Assembly (NCBI RefSeq): GCF_024198255.1
Contig: NZ_JAJVKW010000024.1
Span: forward strand, 1-64,000
Length of the DNA stretch: 64,000 bases
Origin: Myxococcus guangdongensis
Lineage (GTDB): Bacteria > Myxococcota > Myxococcia > Myxococcales > Myxococcaceae
Direction of reading: 5' to 3'
Numbering within the stretch: the first letter of the stretch is position 1; the number at the start of each line of letters is the position of its first letter. The notes beneath the pieces are model-generated. The model ran no database searches. It was given only the letters and a program-made list of their open reading frames with translations, and was not told the DNA's origin. Below are positions 35,271-43,931 of the stretch, piece by piece. The position numbers were made by a program, and so were the translations under genes.

Positions 35271-35310
35271 CATCAGGAGAGGGCCCCGCGTGAGGGTCCT
35301 TCTCCTGGTG
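35271..35310. terminator. Bidirectional hairpin between hpf and hemolysin III
   Basis: The segment 35271-35286 pairs with 35295-35310 over about 16 positions (CATCAGGAGA against TCTCCTGGTG outermost, two wobbles and one mismatch). The stem fills the 55-base convergent spacer and ends one base before the hemolysin III stop. No T-run, so termination may depend on Rho or on pausing. Confidence 0.6.
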
Positions 35311-35967
35311 CTATGCGGCCGCGCGCACCATGCCCAGCACCACCACGAAGTGCAGGGCCGCGGCGACGAGCGTCAGCGCGTGGAACACCTCGTGGTAGCC
35401 AAAGACGCCAGGCAGGGGGTTGGGGCGCTTGAAGGCATACGCGAGCGCGCCCAGCGTGTACGCGAGCCCTCCGGCGAGGATGAGCAGCGTGGCGCCGAGC
35501 CCCACCGCGCGGAAGACGTCGCCGAAGTACGGCATCATCGTCCACCCCACGCCGACGGCCAGCGCCGCCGTCACCCACTTGGGCGCGTTCACCCAGAACA
35601 TGGACTGGAGGATGCCCAGGAACGCGCCCGTGTAGAGCCACGGCATCAGCTGGTTGCCCACCTCCGGCGGCAGGCCCAGCAGCATCACCGGCGTGTACGT
35701 GCCCGCGATGAGCAGGAAGATGGCGGCGTGGTCCGCCCGGCGCATCCAGGTGCGCCCGCGCGGGGACCAGTTCACCCGGTGGTACGTCGCGCTGATGGTG
35801 AACAGGGAGACCAGGCTCACCGCGTAAGCGCCGGAGGCCACGGCCGTGCGCCACGTGGGCGCCATGGCCACCAGGACGATTCCAGCGCCCACCGCGAACG
35901 TCGCCGCCCACTGGTGCAGCACGCCGCGCAGCCTGGGCTTCTCCCCCGCGAGCACCGCCGTGGTCAT
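35311..35967 (-). CDS. Hemolysin III family membrane protein (YqfA/PAQR-like)
   Basis: 218 residues with seven predicted membrane helices. Conserved metal-site residues of the family are visible: SATYHRVNWSP (His) after helix 2, ADHAAIFLLIAGTYTPVML, and GYHEVFHAL (two His) near the C-terminus. Related to eukaryotic PAQR receptors; bacterial function is uncertain despite the name. Divergent from the TetR gene, with an operator-like inverted repeat at 36038-36053 between them, so TetR control is likely. Confidence 0.85.
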   Translation of the reverse strand: MTTAVLAGEKPRLRGVLHQWAATFAVGAGIVLVAMAPTWRTAVASGAYAVSLVSLFTISATYHRVNWSPRGRTWMRRADHAAIFLLIAGTYTPVMLLGLPPEVGNQLMPWLYTGAFLGILQSMFWVNAPKWVTAALAVGVGWTMMPYFGDVFRAVGLGATLLILAGGLAYTLGALAYAFKRPNPLPGVFGYHEVFHALTLVAAALHFVVVLGMVRAAA

Positions 35968-36037
35968 GGCTTCACCCCGCCGGAAGCGATACCCATCCAG
36001 ACGGAAGCATCCATGACGTCGGTCCTCTTGGTTCGTC

Positions 36038-36053
36038 CCTACCGCATGGTAGG
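36038..36053. promoter_or_regulatory. Candidate TetR operator
   Basis: CCTACC and GGTAGG flank GCAT in a perfect 6-bp inverted repeat located between the divergent hemolysin III and TetR genes. Size and position are usual for a TetR autoregulatory site. Confidence 0.5.
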
Positions 36054-36095
36054 TTTCGGTCGGGTAAGTTACTGGTGAGTAGGTTCGAGGTCAAC

Positions 36096-36785
36096 GTGAA
36101 GAAGAGGCAACGGCTCACGGGCGCCGAGCGCCGGGTCCAGTTGATGGAGATTGGCCGGGAGGTCTTCGCGGCGAAGGGCTACGAGCCCACCTCCATCGAG
36201 GAGGTCGCGCAGCGGGCCGGCGTGTCCAAGCCCATCGTCTACGAGCACTTCGGCGCGAAGGAGGGGCTCTACGCGGCCATCATGGAGCGGGAGATGGACG
36301 ACCTGGTGGCGCGCGTGTCGTCGAGCATCACGGAGGGCTCGCCGCGCCAGCGCTTCGAGGGCGCGGTGCTCGCGTTCATGGCCTACGTGAAGGACGAGCC
36401 CGCGGGCTTCGCGGTGTTGACGCGGGATTCACCCCTGGCGACGGCGCGGCGCGGCCTGACGCGCGTCATCGATGACCTGGCCCACCGCGTGGGGGATGTG
36501 TTCCGCAGCGAGTTCGAGCGCGCAGGGTATCCCTCCAAGGTCGCGCCCATCTACGCCAACGCGCTCGTCGGGATGGTGACCCAGGTGGGGCACTGGTGGG
36601 CCGCCGAGGGGAAGTCGTTCTCCACCGAGAGCGTGGCCCGTCACGTCGCGGCGCTCGGCTGGATGGGCCTGCGCCACCTGCCCAAGGCCCCGTCGCTGCC
36701 CGCGCGCGAGGAGGACGGGGACGGCAAGCTGGTGAAGGCGAAGGCCCCGCGAAGAGCGCCGCGCGCGAAGCCCCCGGGGCGGTGA
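36096..36785 (+). CDS. TetR-family transcriptional regulator
   Basis: 229 residues from GTG 36096, preceded by CGAGGTCAAC; an in-frame GTG at 36075 is the alternative. The N-terminal helix-turn-helix reads FAAKGYEPTSIEEVAQRAGVSKPIVYEHFGAKEGL in overlapping helices (about 20-58), the classical TetR layout. The ligand domain is helical, and the C-terminal tail is strongly basic (KAKAPRRAPRAKPP). It probably represses itself and the divergent hemolysin III gene, perhaps in response to lipids or membrane-active compounds. Confidence 0.85.
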   Translation: MKKRQRLTGAERRVQLMEIGREVFAAKGYEPTSIEEVAQRAGVSKPIVYEHFGAKEGLYAAIMEREMDDLVARVSSSITEGSPRQRFEGAVLAFMAYVKDEPAGFAVLTRDSPLATARRGLTRVIDDLAHRVGDVFRSEFERAGYPSKVAPIYANALVGMVTQVGHWWAAEGKSFSTESVARHVAALGWMGLRHLPKAPSLPAREEDGDGKLVKAKAPRRAPRAKPPGR

Positions 36786-37093
36786 GGCGCGCGGGCGCGA
36801 GCACCTCCGAGGTGGCGCGATGCCTCGCCCGCGAGTCGCCACGACGGTGATGGGCGATGCGAGCGCGTCCGCCGGGCTCCCATCGAATGGCGGGGCTGCC
36901 CCGCATGGTTCATGCCCCGAGGCGCCGACGTCGTGTGCGGGACGTCCGTCGGTGGACTCCCCGCACCTCCCTCTCGCGGGTGTGGGTGCTCGCCTTCTAG
37001 CGCTCGTGTGCAGGGTGTCAGTGGGTGGCGAACAGTCATGCGCATCCGCGGACGCGCGTGTCCACGGATCGTTATCCTCGCCGTCTCCCCGTC
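36786..37093. other. 308-base spacer before the two-component cluster
   Basis: No gene seen. It holds the imperfect inverted repeat at 37044-37069 just before the first response regulator. The remainder is GC-rich with no recognisable promoter. Confidence 0.4.
37044..37069 (+). promoter_or_regulatory. Inverted repeat upstream of the response regulator
   Basis: ATCCGCGGAC (37044-37053) and GTCCACGGAT (37060-37069) match at nine of ten positions around GCGCGT. It lies 24 bases before the start codon, so it could be a regulator site or a hairpin covering the translation start. Confidence 0.4.
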
Positions 37094-37531
37094 ATGAACG
37101 CTCCGCGGCTCCAGGTGCTGGTGGTGGATGACGAGGCGCCCGTTCTCGCCACCACCGCCGCCGTGCTCTCCGAGGACTTCGAGGTCCAGACCGCGCGCGA
37201 CGCGTTCTCCGCGCGCCGGTTGCTCGCGCGTCATCCGTTCGACGTGCTCTGCACGGACCTCCACATGCCCGGGCCCAGCGGCATCCAGTTGTTGCGACAG
37301 TCGGTCACCCGAGACCCCTTCCTCGCGGGCGTGCTCGTGACGGGCTCGCGCGAGTACCTCGACTGGAGGGACCGGCTGGACACGCAGGGCCTCTTCTATC
37401 TGGTGCTCAAGCCCTACCAGCCCGCGGACCTCATCGGGATGATCCGCCGCGCCGCCGAGTCCGCCCGCCTCAAGCGGGAGATGAGCCAGCTCTCCCTCGG
37501 CCTGGCCGAACACAAGTGGGGGCCTCGATGA
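37094..37531 (+). CDS. Single-domain response regulator
   Basis: 145 residues from ATG 37094. One receiver domain: acidic pair Asp12-Asp13 (VVDDEAP), phospho-acceptor Asp55 (CTDLHMPG), Thr at VLVTGSRE and Lys106 (VLKPYQP), then a short helical tail. No output domain, so it signals by protein contact, like CheY or the many stand-alone regulators of myxobacteria. First member of the two-component cluster 37094-41187. Weak ribosome binding site. Confidence 0.85.
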   Translation: MNAPRLQVLVVDDEAPVLATTAAVLSEDFEVQTARDAFSARRLLARHPFDVLCTDLHMPGPSGIQLLRQSVTRDPFLAGVLVTGSREYLDWRDRLDTQGLFYLVLKPYQPADLIGMIRRAAESARLKREMSQLSLGLAEHKWGPR

Positions 37532-37832
37532 GCCCTCCCTCCGGTCCGCCGGGGGGAGGTCCACGACGAAGCCCCCTCGACACGCGGCGCTCGCAGCCAG
37601 GCCTCGCGCCCTCGTGCCGACATCCCCTCACCTTGGGCCGCCCCCACGAGTCGTCCTCCACCCTGGCTCGCGACGCACGGCGCCGTGTGTCCCCCGAGGC
37701 CCCAGCTCCCGGGGGAGCGAGCAGGCACGCGGGGTTGCAATCATCACTTCCGGACATTCCTTGGCCTATGATGCGAACGGTCTACGGCCCCGTACCGGAG
37801 GAACCGCCCGCGGCCCGGGCCACGAACACCCC
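37532..37832. other. 301-base spacer before the membrane histidine kinase
   Basis: No credible gene. TTGCAA (37735-37740) and TATGAT (37767-37772) resemble promoter boxes but are 26 bases apart, too far for a normal sigma-70 promoter. Otherwise featureless. Confidence 0.35.
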
Positions 37833-39254
37833 ATGAAGCCCACGGAGGATGCCAGCGGCCCCACGGTGGCACTGAAGGAACGCGCCGTCCTGCTGTTCCA
37901 CGAACACCTGGGCGCCGTGCGCCGTCGCACCGACCGGCTGTTCGCGGGGCTGATGCTCGCGCAGTGGGCCGTGGGTGTCCTGGTGGCGCTCTTCGTGTCG
38001 CCCTATGGCTGGTCCGGCGAGGACCGCGCGCTGCATGCGCACGTGTACGCGGTGCTCTTCCTGGGCGCGGCGCTCACCGTGTTCCCCATCGCCCTGGCGC
38101 ACTGGCGGCCCGGGGCCACCTCCACCCGGCACGGCGTGGCGCTGGCGCAGGTGCTGTGGTCCTCGCTGCTCATCCACCTGACGGGTGGGCGCATCGAGAC
38201 GCACTTCCACATCTTCGTCTCGCTCGCCTTCCTCTCGCTGTATCGCGACCCGTGGGTGCTGCTCACGGCGACATGCGCGACGGTGGCGGACCACATCATC
38301 CGAGGGCTGCTCTGGCCGGAGTCGGTGTACGGCCTGCCGAATCCGGAGTGGTGGCGCTTCCTCGAGCACGCGCTGTGGGTGGGCTGCCTGGACCTGGTGC
38401 TGCTGCACGCGGGAAGGGTGATGCGGCGGGAGATGCGCGAGGTGGCGGTGCGGCGCGCGGAGCTGGAGCTGGCGCGCGAGCGCGAGGAGGAGAAGTCCGC
38501 CGAGCTGGACCGCGCGCTGCGCGAGCTCAGCGGCTTCCAGGAGCACCTCATCCGCGTGGAGAAGCTGGCCGCGGTGGGTCAACTCGCCGCCAGCGTGGGT
38601 CACGAGCTACGCAATCCCCTGGCCGCCGTGCGCAACGCGCACGCCTACCTCTCCCGACGGTTGAGCCGGGATGCGATTGGGGCCGCGGATGACCCACGCG
38701 TGCCCCAGTTCCTCGGAGTGATGGAGCGCGAGCTGGGGGCGTGCGCGAAAATCATCTCCGACCTGCTCGACTTCGCGCGCGAGCGTCCCCCCGCGCTGCA
38801 GCCGTGTCCTTTACGACCTCTGGTGGACGAGGCCATCGGCGTGGTTCCCTCCCGGGAGGGCGTGCGCATCGTCAACGATGTCCCCGAGTCATTGCCCGTG
38901 CCCAGCCTGGACAAGGAACAATTCCGTCAGGTGCTGGTGAATCTGGTGCAGAACGCGGTGGAGGCCATGCCTCAGGGAAGGACGGGGCAGGTTTCAGTGC
39001 TGGCGGAAGGTGGAGACGCGGGGCCCTGGGCCATTCGCGTGGTAGATGACGGGACGGGCATCCCACCGGATGTGCTGCCCAAGATTTTCGAACCGCTGTT
39101 CACAACCAAGACGCGCGGCACCGGCTTGGGGCTGGCCATTGTGGCCAACATGGTGCAACGTCACGGAGGCACAATCTCTGTGCGAAGCGAAGCCGGCCGG
39201 GGTAGTGAATTCCATATTCATCTCCCGGCAACCGCGGCGGCGCAGGCCGCATGA
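37833..39254 (+). CDS. Membrane histidine kinase
   Basis: 473 residues from ATG 37833. Five or six membrane helices in about 33-193 with little extracellular loop, so the sensor is membrane-embedded. Coiled-coil linker (about 196-240), HisKA with His257 (VGHELRNPLAAVRN), N-box NLVQNAVEAMP, G1 VVDDGTGIPPD and G2 TGLGLAIVANM. Complete kinase. Its stop overlaps the next gene's ATG (ATGATG), so the double-receiver protein is made in step and is probably its target. Confidence 0.9.
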   Translation: MKPTEDASGPTVALKERAVLLFHEHLGAVRRRTDRLFAGLMLAQWAVGVLVALFVSPYGWSGEDRALHAHVYAVLFLGAALTVFPIALAHWRPGATSTRHGVALAQVLWSSLLIHLTGGRIETHFHIFVSLAFLSLYRDPWVLLTATCATVADHIIRGLLWPESVYGLPNPEWWRFLEHALWVGCLDLVLLHAGRVMRREMREVAVRRAELELAREREEEKSAELDRALRELSGFQEHLIRVEKLAAVGQLAASVGHELRNPLAAVRNAHAYLSRRLSRDAIGAADDPRVPQFLGVMERELGACAKIISDLLDFARERPPALQPCPLRPLVDEAIGVVPSREGVRIVNDVPESLPVPSLDKEQFRQVLVNLVQNAVEAMPQGRTGQVSVLAEGGDAGPWAIRVVDDGTGIPPDVLPKIFEPLFTTKTRGTGLGLAIVANMVQRHGGTISVRSEAGRGSEFHIHLPATAAAQAA

Positions 39255-40030
39255 TGGAGGACGTGGCTTTGGGCCCCGCTCGCATCCTTTTGGTCGACGA
39301 CGAGGAGGGGCTGCGCATCACGCTCGCGGCGAACCTGGAGTTGGAGGGCCACACCGTTCTGGAGGCCTCCAACGGCGAGGAAGCGCTGCGCCTCCTGGGT
39401 GAGCACCCGGTGGACGTGGTGCTCAGCGACATGCGCATGCCGGGCTTGCACGGGGTGGACCTGTTGCGCCGAATCAAACAGGCGCGACCGGACATGCCCG
39501 TGGTGTTGATGACCGCCTTCACGGCGGAGGAGCTGGTGGAGGACGCGCTCGCGGAGGGCGCGTTCACCGTGCTGCCCAAGCCCTTCGACGTGGCGCACGC
39601 GCTGGACACCATCCTGCGCGCGGCGCGGGCGCCCCAGGTGTTGGTGGTGGACGACACGGAGCCGGTGGCGCGCGCCATGGTGCGCGCGTTGAGCACGGTG
39701 GGCCTGCGGGCGCGGGCCGTGTACAGCGGCGAGGAAGCGCTGACGTGGCTGCGCTCGGGCGACTTCGACGTGTGCGTGCTGGACCTGGTGATGCCGGAGA
39801 TGAGCGGGCCGGAGCTGGTGGCCAAGGTGAAGGCGGCGGACCTGTCGGTGGCGGTCATCGCCATGTCAGGCCATGTGGTGCCGGAGCTGCTCCGGAAGGT
39901 GGCGGCGCAGGGGGCGGTGGTGTGCATGACGAAGCCCGTGCCGTTGCGGGAGCTGGTGCAAGCGATTGCCCGGGTGAGGGGTCAGCCGAGGGCGCAGGGG
40001 CCCACGGGGACCCAGGGCGCGAGGAATTGA
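39251..40030 (+). CDS. Tandem double-receiver response regulator
   Basis: 259 residues. Two receiver domains in a row: the first has Asp60 (LSDMRMPG) and Lys110 (LPKPFDV); the second has Asp178 (VLDLVMPE) and Lys228 (MTKPVPL). No DNA-binding or enzymatic output. Both sites look phosphorylatable. Double receivers can act as phosphate relays or sinks. Coupled to the kinase upstream and three bases from the next kinase. Confidence 0.9.
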   Translation: MMEDVALGPARILLVDDEEGLRITLAANLELEGHTVLEASNGEEALRLLGEHPVDVVLSDMRMPGLHGVDLLRRIKQARPDMPVVLMTAFTAEELVEDALAEGAFTVLPKPFDVAHALDTILRAARAPQVLVVDDTEPVARAMVRALSTVGLRARAVYSGEEALTWLRSGDFDVCVLDLVMPEMSGPELVAKVKAADLSVAVIAMSGHVVPELLRKVAAQGAVVCMTKPVPLRELVQAIARVRGQPRAQGPTGTQGARN

Positions 40031-40033
40031 CGG

Positions 40034-40780
40034 ATGGGCGCGCGCGCAGACCTCCAGGCTCGGGAGCGGGCCGCGGTGGCGGACGTCGTGGCCTCCACGT
40101 TGCGGCATGACCTGCGCAACAAGCTGGCCAGCGTCCGCAATGCCTCGTTCTACCTGATGCGGAAGATGCAGAAGACGGACGCCTGGGGCGCGGATGCCCG
40201 GGTGGAGGCCTTCTTCCAGCTCATCGACCGGGAGCTGGCGGCCGCCGAGGAGGTGCTCACGCGCCGCGCCCCGGTGTCGAGCAGTGACCGGCCGCTGTGT
40301 CATGCCAGCGAGGCCGCCGAGCGCGGGCTGGCGGAGGCGCGGGTGCCGGAGCACGTGCGGGTGGTGCGCGAGCTGAAGGCGCGCGACACGGTGCCGTTGG
40401 ACGTGGAGGACCTGGCGCTGCTGGTGCGCTGTCTGGTGGACAACGCCGTGGAGGCGATGCCGCGCGGCGGAATGCTCACCCTGCGGACCTGGGACGTTGA
40501 GGAGGGTGAGGGCGGCGTGGGGATTCGCGTGGAGGACTCGGGAGAGGGATTGGCGGCGGAGGCGTATTCGCGTGCCTTCGAACCTTTCTATTCCACGCGT
40601 CCGGGACACGCGGGGTTGGGTTTGAACATCGTGCAGCGGTTGGTGCTGCGCCAAGGGGGGAAGGTGACGTTGGATGGGGGGCCCTCCGGGGGGACCCACG
40701 TCGAGGTCGTCTTTCCCCATCGCCCGGAGGCGCGCGGCCGGACGCGGCTGGGGCAAGAAGAGATACGGGGGAGCAAGTGA
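40034..40780 (+). CDS. Sensor-less soluble histidine kinase
   Basis: 248 residues. Starts only 25 residues before the phospho-acceptor His25 (TLRHDLRNKLASVRN), so there is no sensor domain or membrane helix. ATPase motifs are complete: LVDNAVEAMPRGG, EDSGEGLAAE, GHAGLGLNIV. It probably takes its input from another protein, or works as phosphotransfer partner or phosphatase for the flanking receiver proteins. TGATG overlap with the next gene. Confidence 0.85.
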   Translation: MGARADLQARERAAVADVVASTLRHDLRNKLASVRNASFYLMRKMQKTDAWGADARVEAFFQLIDRELAAAEEVLTRRAPVSSSDRPLCHASEAAERGLAEARVPEHVRVVRELKARDTVPLDVEDLALLVRCLVDNAVEAMPRGGMLTLRTWDVEEGEGGVGIRVEDSGEGLAAEAYSRAFEPFYSTRPGHAGLGLNIVQRLVLRQGGKVTLDGGPSGGTHVEVVFPHRPEARGRTRLGQEEIRGSK

Positions 40781-41187
40781 TGGAGACGAGTTGGACCTTC
40801 GGGCGATGCCTGCTGCTGGTGGAAGATGACCCGTCCAACCGGATGACGCTCGCGGCGCTGCTGGAGGAGGCGGGGTTCGCGGTCGTCACGGCGGGCTCCT
40901 ATTCGGAAGCGGAGCGGTGGCTCAACCAGCCGCGCCCCATCGACGCGGTGCTGTTGGACCAGAGTCTGGGGGATGGCTTCGGGACGGGGCTGATTCCGCT
41001 GGTGCGTCACCACATGCCGGGCGCGAAGGTGGTGTTCGTCACCGGCGCGGACAGCCCCATCGACATGCCGGTGGACGCGGTGTTCCGCAAGGGCGACCAC
41101 TTCGACAACCTGCTGGCCTTCCTCTTCAAGTTGTTGCCGCAGCGGCCGCTGGGGATGTCGTCGTCCTCGGGTCCGCGTCGTCCGTAG
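40780..41187 (+). CDS. Single-domain response regulator
   Basis: 135 residues from ATG 40780 (the stop of the kinase is at 40778-40780). Receiver domain with acidic pair in LLLVEDDPSN, Asp60 (VLLDQSLGDG) and a Thr at VFVTGADSP. The usual conserved Lys is represented by RKGDHF, so the switch region is diverged. No output domain. Translationally coupled to the sensor-less kinase, probably its partner. Abuts a convergent gene with no gap. Confidence 0.8.
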   Translation: METSWTFGRCLLLVEDDPSNRMTLAALLEEAGFAVVTAGSYSEAERWLNQPRPIDAVLLDQSLGDGFGTGLIPLVRHHMPGAKVVFVTGADSPIDMPVDAVFRKGDHFDNLLAFLFKLLPQRPLGMSSSSGPRRP

Positions 41188-41598
41188 TCAACGTGGCGCT
41201 GGCGCCGTGTCCCCGGGCGCGGCGATGTTGTGCGCGAGGACGACCCACCAGTGGCCGTCTCGCCGTTGGCACACGTCGGTGAAGTACCCCACGTCCGTCA
41301 CCTCGGTGCCGTCGGGCAGCCGCACGCGAGCGCGCTGCGTGCCCATGAGCACACCGGTATCGCCGAAGACGTGAGCGCTCACCGACTCGGTCTCCACCGA
41401 GAGGAGGGTGCCGGGGATGGACGCGACGTTGTCGAGGAACGTCGCGCGGTCTGTCTGCGTGTCGCCCATCCGGAAGACCAGGTCCTTGGCCATGAGGCCC
41501 TCCAGGGCCCGGGTGTCGCGTGCGTGGATGGCGCGGACGATGGACTGCTCGAGGGAGAGCAGGGCCTGGACATCCTCGGTGGGCTGCTGGGGCGTCAT
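41188..41598 (-). CDS. NTF2-like DUF4440 protein
   Basis: 136 residues from ATG 41598, with AGGAGCTCCC upstream; longer frames upstream are antisense artefacts. N-terminal helix LLSLEQSIVRAIHARDTRALEGLMAKDLVF, then FRMGDTQTDRATFLDN, VFGDTGVLMGTQRARV and the closing RRDGHWWVVLAHN. Typical DUF4440/SnoaL cone. Possible small-molecule binding or isomerase-like role; not assignable. Related in fold to 7976-8356. Confidence 0.8.
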   Translation of the reverse strand: MTPQQPTEDVQALLSLEQSIVRAIHARDTRALEGLMAKDLVFRMGDTQTDRATFLDNVASIPGTLLSVETESVSAHVFGDTGVLMGTQRARVRLPDGTEVTDVGYFTDVCQRRDGHWWVVLAHNIAAPGDTAPAPR

Positions 41599-41908
41599 GG
41601 GGGGGAGCTCCTGAGTAGGGACGTGGGTTGGGGTTGTACCGATTCTCATGCCGGGTGTGATGACCCCGTGCGCGCGTCGAAGTGCTCCGCGGTGTGATGG
41701 GGTGCGAGCGGCTCGCTGGCGTGGGATGTCGGTGTGCAGGCGTGTCGCGTCGCCGTGTTCGTGCATGGGCGGTGATGCAGCGGACAGCGAGCGCGGGCCC
41801 GAGTGGTGAAGCGTCTCGCGGTGGACAGACGCGCTGGCGTGCGCCGGACCCATCCCTACGTTGCGAGCCCTGGCGCGAAACGGGTCGCGCGGTCGAGGGG
41901 AGGGGTGT
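41599..41908. other. 310-base divergent spacer
   Basis: Divergent between the DUF4440 gene and the AgmX-domain gene, so promoters for both are expected. No clear boxes or repeats seen, apart from the purine-rich ribosome binding stretch at its right end. Confidence 0.35.
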
Positions 41909-43900
41909 GTGGGCGAGCTTCTGACTGGAGGCGAGGAACAGTTCCGTGCGCGGGACATGGGTGCTCCGGAGACGGAGGGCCTGGGGCCCGAGGATGCGAA
42001 CGACGCGCTGAACGTGATGGAGGCGCTGGAGGGAGACCTCGACGCGTACCTGGACCGTGAGCTCACGGTGGGCGAGGTGGTGGACTCTCCGTCGCGCGAG
42101 GTGACGGAGGGCATGCGCGCGCTGCTGGAGCTGGCCGAGGAGGAGACGCGGTGGCTGGCGGACCTGCCCGCGCCCTCGTGCTCCGATGAGGAGTCGGAGG
42201 CCGTGGTCACGATGGAGTCGGTGCCCGTGGTGATCCCCGAGTGGATGCGCGCGAATCCCCAGGTGTCCGTCGCGGACCCCGTGCGGATGGCGTGGTCGTA
42301 CTCGAAGGAGGCGCCGCGTGGCGTGCGCGCGACGCGCACGTCGGAGGCTCCGCTCAATCTGCAGGAGCGACCGTGGGGGATTCCCCTGGTGCCGCCCTCC
42401 GAGCAGGAGGGGAGTGGCGCCGAGGGCGCGCGCAATGATTGGGATGGCGCGATTGCACCGGGCATGTCGAACCCGTGGAGCGCGACGAAGGGGCTCGTGG
42501 CGCACGGGAGTGGCGCGCAGGCGTCGCGTCGGAGCCGTGATGTGGTCTCCGGGGTCCTGCTCGGTGTCGCGGGCGTGGGCGTCGTCGCGGCGGGGATGCT
42601 CGTGGTCGCGAGCGTGCGCATCTGGGAGCAGGGCTCGAGCCTGTCGGCTCCGGATGCGCGCGCGGGAGTCGGTGATGCACGTGCCGCGCTCGCAGTGGGG
42701 AGCGTCGCGGGCGCGTCTGTGAACGCGGCGGCTTCATCGATGCAAGCCGCGGGTTCGTACGCCGGGGGCGCCGCAGGTGCGTCACCCAGCGCGGCGGATG
42801 TGCGGGTGGATGGCCTCGCGGGCTCATCGATGCAAGCCGCGGGTTCGTACGCCGGGAGCGCCGCTGGTGCGTCACCGAACGCGATGGGTTCGCAGGTGGT
42901 GAGCCTCGCGGGCTCCTCGCCGCATGCCTCGGGTTCGTACGTCGGTGGGGCACCGAACGCGATGGGTTCGCAGGTGGGGGGCCTTGTGGGCCCCTCGCCG
43001 CATGCCTCGGGTTCGTACGTCGGTGGCGCTGCTGGTACGTCACCGAGCGCGGCTGTGATCCCCGGCGTGTCCACCTGGGTGGGCATCGGCTCGACGGGCT
43101 CCGTCGGTGTCCTGCGCCCCGTGCCCTCCGAGGCGTGGTCCCTCGGCGGTGTCCCGGGTGTCTCCGGGGGCGCTGCCCTGCCGCGCCTGGCGGGTGTCGG
43201 CGCCCAGGGCTCCCGTGTGGATGCGAACGCGCATCCCACGGCGAACATGGGCCCCAGCAACGCGGACCTCATGGCCCGCCGTGACACGCAGGCCGTGAAG
43301 AACGGCGAGCGCCGCTCCCGCGTGGAGCCGCCCGCGCCCGTGCCCACCGCGAAGCCCGCGGCTCCCGCCGTGGCCGCTGTCGCCACCGCCGCCGTGCAGG
43401 AGATGACCTTCGACGAGCCCGACACCAGCAACGACGCCTACACCGCGCCCGCCGACACCGGGGATGATCCGGACGCCGCCAACGAGCCGGAGTCCGAGCT
43501 GGACGAGGAGTTCGCGCGCGAGCTGGGCTTCACCGCGGAGGCCGACGCCCAGGCCGAGGAGGACACCGCGCCGACCCGCACGGTGTATGTGCCTCCGGCG
43601 CTCGAGGCGAAGCAGCACCTGACGCCGGACGACGTGAAGCAGGTGGTGCTGGCGAATCAGCCCGCCATCACCACGTGTCTGCGCCAGCACGCGGCGGACA
43701 CCTCCGCCGAGAAGAGCGGACGCTTCGTGATGCGTTGGTCCGTGCAGCCCAGCGGCGAGACGACGAACGTGGGCATGGACACGCAGGCCCTGCGCGCCAC
43801 GCCGCTCGCCGGCTGCATCGAGGGCGTGGTGCGTGGCTGGAAGTTCCCCGTGCACACCGTCCGCATGCAGGAGCCCATCCGCTTCCCGTTCGTCTTCTAG
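41909..43900 (+). CDS. Single-pass membrane protein with AgmX/PglI-type C-terminal domain
   Basis: 663 residues from GTG 41909, directly preceded by GAGGGGAGGGG; ATG 41957 is the alternative but has no good site. Acidic cytoplasmic part (1-205), one membrane helix (about 212-237: GVLLGVAGVGVVAAGMLVV), a tandem-repeat Ser/Gly/Ala stalk, a Pro/Ala linker, and a C-terminal domain (about 570-663) with QPAITTCLRQHA, GRFVMRWSVQPSGETTNVGM and a final GWKFP...FPFVF. This domain is TonB-like in pattern and known from myxobacterial gliding-associated AgmX and PglI. Likely spans the periplasm; a gliding role is unproven. Confidence 0.75.
   Translation: MGELLTGGEEQFRARDMGAPETEGLGPEDANDALNVMEALEGDLDAYLDRELTVGEVVDSPSREVTEGMRALLELAEEETRWLADLPAPSCSDEESEAVVTMESVPVVIPEWMRANPQVSVADPVRMAWSYSKEAPRGVRATRTSEAPLNLQERPWGIPLVPPSEQEGSGAEGARNDWDGAIAPGMSNPWSATKGLVAHGSGAQASRRSRDVVSGVLLGVAGVGVVAAGMLVVASVRIWEQGSSLSAPDARAGVGDARAALAVGSVAGASVNAAASSMQAAGSYAGGAAGASPSAADVRVDGLAGSSMQAAGSYAGSAAGASPNAMGSQVVSLAGSSPHASGSYVGGAPNAMGSQVGGLVGPSPHASGSYVGGAAGTSPSAAVIPGVSTWVGIGSTGSVGVLRPVPSEAWSLGGVPGVSGGAALPRLAGVGAQGSRVDANAHPTANMGPSNADLMARRDTQAVKNGERRSRVEPPAPVPTAKPAAPAVAAVATAAVQEMTFDEPDTSNDAYTAPADTGDDPDAANEPESELDEEFARELGFTAEADAQAEEDTAPTRTVYVPPALEAKQHLTPDDVKQVVLANQPAITTCLRQHAADTSAEKSGRFVMRWSVQPSGETTNVGMDTQALRATPLAGCIEGVVRGWKFPVHTVRMQEPIRFPFVF
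42734..43066 (+). repeat. Tandem coding repeat, four units of about 78-90 bases
   Basis: Units begin at 42734, 42824, 42914 and 42992. The protein unit is S-S-M/P-Q/H-A-A/S-G-S-Y-A/V-G-G with a variable tail. Nucleotide identity between units 1 and 2, and between 3 and 4, is high (for example GCCTCGGGTTCGTACGTCGG recurs exactly), so this is a recent expansion and probably length-variable between strains. Confidence 0.8.
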
Positions 43901-43931
43901 TCCGCGCGTCGACGAGGGGCGGGGCCGTGCT

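Noticed and set aside
37735..37772. TTGCAA and TATGAT as a sigma-70 promoter of the membrane kinase
   Set aside because: The 26-base spacing is far from 16-18, and promoters in this group seldom match the consensus well.
42734..43066. Repeated units considered as a CRISPR array
   Set aside because: Units are adjacent, in frame and coding, with no unique spacers of constant length. No cas genes in the window.
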